From: Flammeovirgaceae bacterium
Lineage (GTDB): Bacteria; Bacteroidota; Bacteroidia; Cytophagales; Cyclobacteriaceae
Assembly: GCA_023251155.1 (NCBI GenBank)
Contig: JAHEZH010000004.1
Location: 15,306 to 79,305, forward strand
Direction: 5' to 3'
Length of the DNA: 64,000 nt
Under the pieces are notes generated by a model. That model ran no database searches and was not told where the DNA came from. It saw only the letters and a program-made list of their open reading frames with translations. Numbering within the stretch: position 1 is the first letter of the stretch; each line of letters opens with the position of its first letter. The position numbers and the translations under genes are program-made. Of the stretch, positions 56,032-64,000 are shown piece by piece.

Positions 56032-57840
56032 CTAACTATTTTGAGGAATGTAAATCGTAAACCGAGAGCCAACTCCTTCTTCACTGCTTACCTCCACTCT
56101 TCCACCCATTGCTTCCACTTGCGTGCGCACCAGATAAAGACCTAAGCCTTTACCACTGCCATTCATCGTCAATCGCTTGTAGGGTTCAAATACTTTTTCC
56201 AGGTTACTGTCACTGATACCGGTTCCATTATCCGTCACTGAAAGAAAGAAGTTTCCACCTTCCAGTTTCGATTCAATCATTATGATCGGGATACGCAAGG
56301 GTGCTCTGTATTTGATTGCATTGGAAAGCAGATTATAGATAATACTTTCCAGGTAAGGCTTGACCGCAAGCGCCTTCACTATTTTCATATTCGTGATATT
56401 GATCTCTGCATTGGTGGCTTCCATTTCGGTGCGCAACGAATTCGTTACGGAATCCACGATCCCTGAAATCTCCACCTCCTCCTTGGGTATAGATTGATTA
56501 TCCTGAACCTGTAAGATCACCGAAAGATCGCTCACTACTGCATCCAGGTTTTTAGTTGAGCCAAGTAAACGATGAAACACCTCTATGTTGTGAGGATCGG
56601 AAGGATTATCGAGGTTGATGACTTTACCGAGTCCCAGAATATTGGCCACCGGCCCACGCAGGTTGTGCGAGATCACATGAGAGAACTGATCCAGGTCACG
56701 ATTTCTTTTCTTCAGATCGGTCAATGTGCTTTGAAGCTCCATGGTTCGCTTCATCACCTGTGATTCCAGGCTTTCATTCAATGTTTTTATTTCCTCGTTT
56801 TGCTCGGATAACTGCAGATTCAGTTTTTTCTTCATCCAGTAATTCCGATAGAGCACTACCGCAAACAGTATCACTACGGTCAACCCTGCTATACTGATGG
56901 TCATCCACATTTTCTGCGCACTGTTCCTTGCCTGTGTTTCCGCGATCTTAATGTTATCCAATGCCAGCTGGTTGCGAAGTAAGCTTACGGCAAGCTGCTG
57001 CTTGGTGTTATTATTCAGCAGCGTTTTCATTTCATTGCTCATGGTGCTGAGTTCGCCTTCTTTTTCTTTCAGCTGCTGCGAAGTAGCCAGTAGCTTTAAT
57101 TCCTTTTGCTGTTTCTGTAGTTCGGTTTCCAGCGCATGCAGCCTGGCCGCTTCAATTTCTCTTTTTGCATCGCTGAGCTTATTGCGCTGCACCATCTCAT
57201 GAAAGGTGCGGTACAGATTAAAGTAGTAAATGGTTTTCTCCTGATTGCCTGCCTTCTCATAAGTTTCAGCCAGCATACCATAGCAGCTCTTCATTTGATT
57301 CGCATCACTCATCTCACTTGATAACCGCAGAGCTTCTTCCAGGCTTAAAATCGCTTCGTTGTAGCGCTTCAGGCTATTGAGCACAACTGCTTTATTGATG
57401 TGTGTCGATATGATCTCTGTTTTTTCGCCGAACCTTAAGCGGTATTCCAGTGAGGCCTGGAAATAGTTAAGTGATTTTTCGAATTCACGCAGGTCGGAAT
57501 AGATCATGCCCAGATTGCTGTTGAGCTTGGCGATACCGCTGGCGTTATTGATTTGCTTGTTAAGTTCTATGGATTGATTGAAATAATTAATCGCATCGTC
57601 ATAGTTCTTATCTTCCCATACTTTCATAGCCGCTTCATTGAGATAGCGGGTGGCTTCCTTAACATCTCCGGCCTGCTTGTTTTTGTCAGCTAGAGAAAGA
57701 CACTCCTCCACGGTCATTTTTTTTGAAGTTCCTTCTCCCTGCCCGGCGGCCAGTTGTGCTATGGCAAGTAACAATAAAAGTAAGATGCAGGTAGTCGGGT
57801 CAGCAAAACCGTAGCGTCCGGGCTTAACTAAGGATGACAA
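56032..57840 (-). CDS. TPR-containing sensor histidine kinase
   Basis: TPR repeats; SHVISHNLRGPVANILGLGKV; VTDNGTGISDSNLEKVFEPYKRL. Confidence 0.92.
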   Translation of the reverse strand: MSSLVKPGRYGFADPTTCILLLLLLAIAQLAAGQGEGTSKKMTVEECLSLADKNKQAGDVKEATRYLNEAAMKVWEDKNYDDAINYFNQSIELNKQINNASGIAKLNSNLGMIYSDLREFEKSLNYFQASLEYRLRFGEKTEIISTHINKAVVLNSLKRYNEAILSLEEALRLSSEMSDANQMKSCYGMLAETYEKAGNQEKTIYYFNLYRTFHEMVQRNKLSDAKREIEAARLHALETELQKQQKELKLLATSQQLKEKEGELSTMSNEMKTLLNNNTKQQLAVSLLRNQLALDNIKIAETQARNSAQKMWMTISIAGLTVVILFAVVLYRNYWMKKKLNLQLSEQNEEIKTLNESLESQVMKRTMELQSTLTDLKKRNRDLDQFSHVISHNLRGPVANILGLGKVINLDNPSDPHNIEVFHRLLGSTKNLDAVVSDLSVILQVQDNQSIPKEEVEISGIVDSVTNSLRTEMEATNAEINITNMKIVKALAVKPYLESIIYNLLSNAIKYRAPLRIPIIMIESKLEGGNFFLSVTDNGTGISDSNLEKVFEPYKRLTMNGSGKGLGLYLVRTQVEAMGGRVEVSSEEGVGSRFTIYIPQNS

Positions 57841-58111
57841 GGTGGGTAGTGATTAAGGCGGGCCAAATATTGCTAAACAATTAATAAGAATCCATACAAA
57901 TTATTACTTGTTTCGTGTTGAAAATTTTATCGTCAAGGTTAAACATTAACTACATTAAGCTGTTAGCTGCTTTTTCAAAAAGGCTAAAAATGTGTATTTC
58001 TGACACATTACACCCAAGGCCACACAAAAAAAGCAGCAGACTAACCACAATGTTAATCCACTGCTTTCAATCCGGATTTAAGAACAGCCGCTAAAACTAT
58101 TCTTTCAGGCT

Positions 58112-58957
58112 TTAAAGATACGCTATGCTTTGAGGCACCTGCGTATTCACATGGCTGCTTTCATCCTCGATAAAGTAATGCGTGATCCCAATCTTCTTTG
58201 CTTCTTTAATGATAGCCGGGATATCAATTTCACCTGTACCTAATGCCACATCATTCTCGGTAGATGTTCCGCCAGTCAAATCTTTTTTTGTGCCTTTTCT
58301 CAAATCCTTCACATGAAGAAGTTTCCAGCGATCGCCATACTTTTTCAGTAATGCTACCGGGTTGCCTCCTCCAAAATGAGTCCATAGTATATCCATCTCA
58401 AAAGACACGTGCTTAGGATTTGTTTTCGTAATGAGGTAATCCAGCAACGTTCCTTTCTCATAAGGTTGAAATTCGAAACCGTGTACGTGATAGCAGAATG
58501 TTAATCCGTTTTCAGCAAGTACTTTGCCTGCCGCATTGAAATCTTCTACTGCCTTCTTTGCATTCTCCAGACTGAATTTTCCTTTTTCGTGTGGAATCCA
58601 CGCACACATCACATACTTCGCGCCCAGCGCTTTTGCGCTCTTTACTACCGCCATCGGATCTTTCACTAATTCTTCATAGCCTGCACCAGTGGATGGAATT
58701 GTGATACCTCGTTCATCACACAGTTTCTTAAATTCTTCGGGTGTCACATTACCACCTATGCCTTCCACTTCCGTGAAGCCCATAGCTTTGATGGAATCCA
58801 GCGTAGCACCTACACCCAGGGGAAAACTTCTGCGAAACGTGTACGTCTGCACACCAAATGGTGCCGTGTATAATGGCTTACCACTTTTTTGTGCGTGAGC
58901 GGAAGGATGCAACAGCACTGTAGCAGCCACAATAATCATTGGAATGATTTTTTTCAT
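58112..58957 (-). CDS. Sugar phosphate isomerase/epimerase (xylose isomerase-like TIM barrel)
   Basis: FGVQTYTFRRSF; NGLTFCYHVHGFEF; FEMDILWTHFGG. Confidence 0.9.
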   Translation of the reverse strand: MKKIIPMIIVAATVLLHPSAHAQKSGKPLYTAPFGVQTYTFRRSFPLGVGATLDSIKAMGFTEVEGIGGNVTPEEFKKLCDERGITIPSTGAGYEELVKDPMAVVKSAKALGAKYVMCAWIPHEKGKFSLENAKKAVEDFNAAGKVLAENGLTFCYHVHGFEFQPYEKGTLLDYLITKTNPKHVSFEMDILWTHFGGGNPVALLKKYGDRWKLLHVKDLRKGTKKDLTGGTSTENDVALGTGEIDIPAIIKEAKKIGITHYFIEDESSHVNTQVPQSIAYL

Positions 58958-59068
58958 ATAACTCTTTCAATTTGATCAAGTGATCAAGGTATCAAGTTAA
59001 TGCTGGATTGAAAAGATAAATGATACGTCTGTTTCAAAATCCACTTTTCTTCCTAATTTAGCATTCCC

Positions 59069-59632
59069 GTGCGTTACAAACGTTTGAAAAAGTCCGTTTC
59101 CATTGTCTTATTACTTGCCCTGCTCTTTAACATAGCCGGGTATAATTTGCTTTTCCTGGCGCTGAAGTATCAGGCCAGAACGGAATTGATTGAACACCTT
59201 GACGCCAATACCTACACTGCCGACAGAACGATAATCATCAAAATTCCGCTCTCCATTCCTTATCAGGCTGACTGGACTGCGTATGAGAGAGTAGATGGCG
59301 ACTTTGAGCACCAGGGTGAGTTTTACAGACTCGTGAAACAAAAACTGCATCACGATACACTTTATGTCGTCTGCATCAAAGATCATAAACAAAAGCAACT
59401 GACCAGCGCCATGGGCGATTTTACTAAACTGGTGAATGATCTTCCCGGCACCTCAACTACACTCAAGCTTCTGGGAAGTTTTCAGAAAGAATACAGGTTT
59501 AGTTCAGCCATTGAATTATTTGCTCATCAATCGGGCTGGTTCAGAAAAATAAACTACCCTGTGGCAACAGCATTTTCCCCGCTTTATAATGAACAGGAGC
59601 TCGTCGCTCCTCCACCGGAATCATTCTCCTGA
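59069..59632 (+). CDS. Hypothetical protein
   Basis: ORF with N-terminal TM segment. Confidence 0.65.
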   Translation: MRYKRLKKSVSIVLLLALLFNIAGYNLLFLALKYQARTELIEHLDANTYTADRTIIIKIPLSIPYQADWTAYERVDGDFEHQGEFYRLVKQKLHHDTLYVVCIKDHKQKQLTSAMGDFTKLVNDLPGTSTTLKLLGSFQKEYRFSSAIELFAHQSGWFRKINYPVATAFSPLYNEQELVAPPPESFS

Positions 59633-59735
59633 TTCCTTTTATCGTTAAGAACATTTTTTCAAATGAGTAACAACTACTACTGAGTTGCTTACCTCATCAC
59701 CTGCATTATAACGTTTACACCTCATCATTCTTTTT

Positions 59736-60872
59736 ATGAAAATAAAATTTTACTCCACTATTATTGTTTTTCTTTTATCGGTTTACGCTGTCAATTCATT
59801 TGCGCAAGGATGTGTTGCCGTTCGCAACATGAACACCGCCTCCAACATGTATGACAGTTCTCAAAATGGCAGCTGGCAATTTTCCATGAACTATCGTTAC
59901 TTCCGTTCGTACAAACACTTCGTTGGTGATGAAGAACAGAAAGAACGCACCGAACAAAAAACGAACGTCATTAACCATGACAACTCCTGGTTATTGGGAA
60001 TCAATTACACCCACAACAAGTACTGGAGCTTCTCTGCAGTGATTCCTGTTTTATATATCGATCGCTCATCGCTATACGAGCACCTGGGTAATGCCAGTGG
60101 CGAACGTTATCATACACAATCCAAAGGACTTGGCGATATCCGTGTATCCGGATATTTCAATGCCCTCTCCGGCAAACGTGGTCGCCTCATGGTAGGCCTT
60201 GGGGCCAAACTTCCTACCGGCAATTCCAATTACGCTGATTACTTTCACAAGAAAGCAGCCGATGGAACAACTACTGTTCTTCAGTTACTTTCGGTTGATC
60301 AGTCCATACAGCCTGGTGATGGTGGCTTTGGTGTAACCACCGAACTCGATGCCGTAGTGAGCATCACGCACAGCGCATTTCTGTATGCCGGTGGTGTCTA
60401 TTTATTCAACCCTCGTAATACCAACAACACGTTGAGAAGCTCGGCTTCTACGGCTCCGCTTAACCGCTGGTCATATAACTCGGTTACGGATCAATTCTTT
60501 GCCCGTGCCGGCATCCGCTATGTTGTGCGCAATTTTCAGCTAGGTGTTGGTGGTCGTGTGGAGGGCATTCCTTCCAAAGATGCAATCGGCAAGAGTGACG
60601 GCTTCCGCAGACCCGGCTACATTGCTTCGGTAGAGCCTTCTGTTTTTTATAACACAGGAAATCATACGTTCGGATTGAATGTGCCCGTTGCTGTGGTTCG
60701 CAACAGAACACGTAGCCAGAATGATATTGAAAAAGGGTGGGATCCTAAGACCGATAAACTCGCTCATGGTGATGCAGCCTTTGCCGACTACCTGATCTCA
60801 GTGACGTATGCCTATCGTCTGAACAAAAAAGCAATAAGCCCATTTGGCAAAAGTCAGTCTGCGATTAAGTAA
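59736..60872 (+). CDS. Hypothetical outer-membrane/transporter-like protein
   Basis: Signal peptide and amphipathic beta pattern (GRLMVGLGAKLPTGNSNY). Confidence 0.7.
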   Translation: MKIKFYSTIIVFLLSVYAVNSFAQGCVAVRNMNTASNMYDSSQNGSWQFSMNYRYFRSYKHFVGDEEQKERTEQKTNVINHDNSWLLGINYTHNKYWSFSAVIPVLYIDRSSLYEHLGNASGERYHTQSKGLGDIRVSGYFNALSGKRGRLMVGLGAKLPTGNSNYADYFHKKAADGTTTVLQLLSVDQSIQPGDGGFGVTTELDAVVSITHSAFLYAGGVYLFNPRNTNNTLRSSASTAPLNRWSYNSVTDQFFARAGIRYVVRNFQLGVGGRVEGIPSKDAIGKSDGFRRPGYIASVEPSVFYNTGNHTFGLNVPVAVVRNRTRSQNDIEKGWDPKTDKLAHGDAAFADYLISVTYAYRLNKKAISPFGKSQSAIK

Positions 60873-60893
60873 GATCATTATTTTCTCATAATC

Positions 60894-60918
60894 AGAGGAG
60901 AGCGAAGGTCTCTCCTCT
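60894..60918. terminator. Intergenic terminator hairpin
   Basis: agaggagag-cgaaggt-ctctcctct. Confidence 0.6.
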
Positions 60919-60930
60919 CTGATTACTTAT

Positions 60931-61485
60931 CTAAAAAGAGAAATCACCCACATAATTATATCCTAAAAAACCCTTTGCCTCTTGCATTTTTATATAAGGA
61001 TTCAAGTTCATTTGTTTTGCTGATTCAGAAGAGATTTCCAGTTTGATTAGCTGCCCGTTCTTATCCACTGTTAGCTTGTATAAATCAACCTCTTTATCAA
61101 TACGCACTATAAAATAAGATTTATACTCTAATGACTTAATGCTGTACTTATAATTAAACATACCTGCCAGTGAAACAACACTTAAACATGTAGCTATGGA
61201 TATGATTAAAAAATCTTTGCTGCTTATCTGCTCTATCCAATTGATTTTATACATCACAATTATTAGCCCTATGCTAATAATGAATCCAATCAATCCGAAT
61301 TGCAATAAAAAAAAGACTGGATGGAAAAGATTGAATATCAGTTTTACCGTAAACAAAAAAAACAAAGCGCCAATACATAGGATTAGAACGAAGAGAGAGA
61401 TAATCAACCTGTTCTTTTTCGAAATTTTATCATTTCTAATTGATAGAAATTCCGTAATAAAATCTAATCCATCCAAAAAACTCAT
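60931..61485 (-). CDS. Hypothetical membrane protein
   Basis: Several TM segments. Confidence 0.6.
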   Translation of the reverse strand: MSFLDGLDFITEFLSIRNDKISKKNRLIISLFVLILCIGALFFLFTVKLIFNLFHPVFFLLQFGLIGFIISIGLIIVMYKINWIEQISSKDFLIISIATCLSVVSLAGMFNYKYSIKSLEYKSYFIVRIDKEVDLYKLTVDKNGQLIKLEISSESAKQMNLNPYIKMQEAKGFLGYNYVGDFSF

Positions 61486-61489
61486 GAAC

Positions 61490-62278
61490 TCAATTTATAT
61501 AAATACTTCCAATCAAAAACGTTTTTGCCTGCCCGGAAATCAGCACACGATCACCGGCATCAACACACATTATCTTCCCTACACGATCGGACAGCTGTAA
61601 TGCATTCATTTCTTTTTTATTTAACCGCTTGCTCCAGAACGGAATCAATGAACAATGCGCTGAGCCGGTTACCGGATCTTCAAAGATAGTGGACTGCGTA
61701 GTGAAGAATCGGGAAACAAAATCGACTGTGTTGCCAGGCGCTGTAATGATGATGCCTCCCGGGTCAAGATTGATCTGATCAAGAATCGCCCGATTCCATT
61801 TGATCTGAACAATGTCTTCCTCTTTATCAAACACCAATACATAATCGCGCGACTTATATACTTCCAATGGTTGCCGGTCCATTCCCTTCCGGATCGCGTC
61901 GGGAAGCACACATCGCTCCGGCATACGTGACGGAAAATTCAACGTATAGCGGTCTGATTGCTTTTCTACTGTAAGTAATCCGCTTTTACTTTCAAATGTA
62001 ATATGCGAGGAAGTATAAGCAAGATGACTTTTCAAAACATGAGCCGTAGCTAACGTAGCATGACCACAAAGATCCATCTCAATATCGGGTGTAAACCAGC
62101 GAATATGAAAATGATCTCCCACCGGAATGAAGAAAGCCGTTTCCGTTACGGCATTCTCTTTTGCGATATTTAACAATACATCATCGGGCAGCCAGTTGTT
62201 GAGCGGAACAACGCAGGCCGGGTTACCACCAAAAATGCGATCGGTAAAAGCATCGACCTGGAACACTTTTAACTCCAT
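61490..62278 (-). CDS. PhzF-family isomerase
   Basis: VDAFTDRIFGGNPACVVPL; WFTPDIEMDLCGHATLATAHVL. Confidence 0.93.
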   Translation of the reverse strand: MELKVFQVDAFTDRIFGGNPACVVPLNNWLPDDVLLNIAKENAVTETAFFIPVGDHFHIRWFTPDIEMDLCGHATLATAHVLKSHLAYTSSHITFESKSGLLTVEKQSDRYTLNFPSRMPERCVLPDAIRKGMDRQPLEVYKSRDYVLVFDKEEDIVQIKWNRAILDQINLDPGGIIITAPGNTVDFVSRFFTTQSTIFEDPVTGSAHCSLIPFWSKRLNKKEMNALQLSDRVGKIMCVDAGDRVLISGQAKTFLIGSIYIN

Positions 62279-62294
62279 ATCAACAACTATTTGA

Positions 62295-62750
62295 TTATTC
62301 TGCTTCCACCAGCTTCTTTATTTCAACCAGGATGGGATTCCATCCTTCTCCATTATTGGAGGCTTCTTTATATCGTCTTTCACTATCAGCAACCCTGGCA
62401 TAGTCGCCCTGAGTTACGGTCAAAATAGTTTGACCATCTTTCTCTTCCAGGCCGTAAGTTACCACCAGGTAATTTTCCGGAATGTCATCGATGGAAGACA
62501 TCGGATCGATGGTAGTATAAGCAAGAAATTTATTGGGTTGAATGTCTTTGATCGTCCCCTTTACAAATACGGTTTCCTTTCCTTCATACATGGCCGACCA
62601 TAGCAATGAACTTCCTTTCTGCCAGTCAGAGATGGTCTCACAACCAAACATGTATTTTTTAGTCTGCTCTGGATGGGTCAATGCATTCCATACTTGGGAA
62701 GCAGTGGCATTAATGGTAATGGTATTCGTAATAATCAATGGCTGGTTCAT
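62295..62750 (-). CDS. SRPBCC/AHSA1 family protein
   Basis: INATASQVWNALTHPEQTKKYMFGCE. Confidence 0.9.
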   Translation of the reverse strand: MNQPLIITNTITINATASQVWNALTHPEQTKKYMFGCETISDWQKGSSLLWSAMYEGKETVFVKGTIKDIQPNKFLAYTTIDPMSSIDDIPENYLVVTYGLEEKDGQTILTVTQGDYARVADSERRYKEASNNGEGWNPILVEIKKLVEAE

Positions 62751-62820
62751 GATGTTGTCGGTTTAGGCGACAAATAACCATCACACTACTGACAACAGTA
62801 TGTCAGCAGCAAAACATTAG

Positions 62821-63930
62821 TTATGACTTTGCCGCTTTTGTCTTTGCTTTGGCGATAGTCCTCTTCGCTTTGGAACTATCCGTATCATCGCCTAATATGA
62901 TACCCCAGGGCTTCAACGCGTCCACACGATCAAAAATGACCTTAAGCACTGCAATGCCAGGTATGGCCAGGAACATGCCGGATACACCACACAGCGTACC
63001 TCCCACTACCACGCCAAGTATCGTCACCAGGGCATTGATCTTCACTTTATTTCCCACAATCATGGGCATGAGAAAATTATTATCCACCACTTGCACTACC
63101 CCGAGTATAACAGCCACCCAGATTACATCTCCGGTGCTCTCGGAAGAAATTAAGGTAATCACCATGCAAAAAATATTGGCGATGAGCATACCGATATAGG
63201 GAATAAGGTTGAGCATGGCTGCCACCAGCGCCAGGAAGATGGCGTATTTTATACCCAAAATAAGAAAGCCTATACAGTTCAATGTAAACACAATCGCCAT
63301 ATCGATACCTAAACCCAATACATAGTGCTGGCCAATGAAACGGGATTCGTTCAGAATCTCTTCCACTTTTTCAGGATTCGCATTTTCAAAAACAGAAACA
63401 AGAAATTTCTTTATAAGACCACGATAAAACAAGATAAGGAAAGTATATACCGGCAGGAACACGACATACGATAGCATCTCCGTGAGCGTACCAAACGTTT
63501 TACCTACAATGCCCACACCCGATGCTTTCATATTCTTGATTGCGTCTTTCACATATTGCCTTTGCGTAGAGCTGTCAATATGAAACTGATCATCGACCCA
63601 GCCTTGAAGAGAAGTAATCAGATCGGCAAAACGTTCTTTAATTGCGTCCGAATCCTTGATGAACAAGCCTACCTGATGAGAAAGTAAGTAAATCACTCCT
63701 ACAATCAGCAGCAGCGAGACGAGAATGGATACGACAATCGCCAGTACGTTGGGGAATCTCAGTTTTGCACTTAAAAAACGGGTAACCGGAAGTAGTAACG
63801 TGGCCAGCAGAATGGAGAAAAGCAGCGGAACGATAATACCCTGGCCCAGATAAAGTAATGTAGCCAGCAAAGCGAGGCTGATCAGGTTAAGACTTAGTCT
63901 TTTGTAAAATGGTTCCTGTTGAGTAGTCAT
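62821..63930 (-). CDS. AI-2E family transporter
   Basis: IPYIGMLIANIFCMVITL; VDNNFLMPMIVGNKVKINALVTILGVVVGGTLCGVSGMFLAIPGIAVLKV. Confidence 0.93.
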   Translation of the reverse strand: MTTQQEPFYKRLSLNLISLALLATLLYLGQGIIVPLLFSILLATLLLPVTRFLSAKLRFPNVLAIVVSILVSLLLIVGVIYLLSHQVGLFIKDSDAIKERFADLITSLQGWVDDQFHIDSSTQRQYVKDAIKNMKASGVGIVGKTFGTLTEMLSYVVFLPVYTFLILFYRGLIKKFLVSVFENANPEKVEEILNESRFIGQHYVLGLGIDMAIVFTLNCIGFLILGIKYAIFLALVAAMLNLIPYIGMLIANIFCMVITLISSESTGDVIWVAVILGVVQVVDNNFLMPMIVGNKVKINALVTILGVVVGGTLCGVSGMFLAIPGIAVLKVIFDRVDALKPWGIILGDDTDSSKAKRTIAKAKTKAAKS

Positions 63931-64000
63931 GCAAATGGTCGCCGGGAGTAAGTTAGCAGAAAAGGTAGTAAAAAGAGATGCCAGCTCAACGTATAAAAGC

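Overview
A 64 kb window from a Bacteroidota chromosome (inferred from TonB receptor, LytTR/7TM-less kinase pair, DUF3857 pair and TAnnTTTG-like promoters). Most of 0-5 kb and 30-64 kb is ordinary chromosomal content. Two accessory regions stand out. (1) An RNA-repair island at about 6-22 kb: KptA/Tpt1, an ART-like protein, a Thg1-like protein, a P-loop kinase, two RtcB paralogs, a DnaQ-type exonuclease, a slipin/SPFH protein, a Ro60/TROVE-vWA protein, a WYL regulator fused to a PhyH-like dioxygenase, an HD-kinase fusion and an Rnl2-like RNA ligase (KLDGEN). Between the Ro60 and slipin genes lies about 1.5 kb without a convincing ORF. It holds an array of degenerate or interrupted tRNA-like elements (at least eight T-arms, four recognisable D-arms) with a repeated GTA-N9-TAC hairpin motif. 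A near-identical block of about 40 nt (core ACTACGCAAAAAGACTGCGCAGT) occurs at three places: WYL/Ro60, inside the array, and rtcB1. It is a candidate operator. (2) A three-gene retron at 23-30 kb: a WGR-HEAT/ARM protein, a SWIM zinc-finger protein and a retron-type RT (YADD, VTG). A candidate msr-msd RNA lies between the SWIM and RT genes, with a1/a2 inverted repeats at 28042-28054 / 28250-28261 and a long msd-like hairpin. All calls come from reading the sequence; no database search, folding or covariance software was run.
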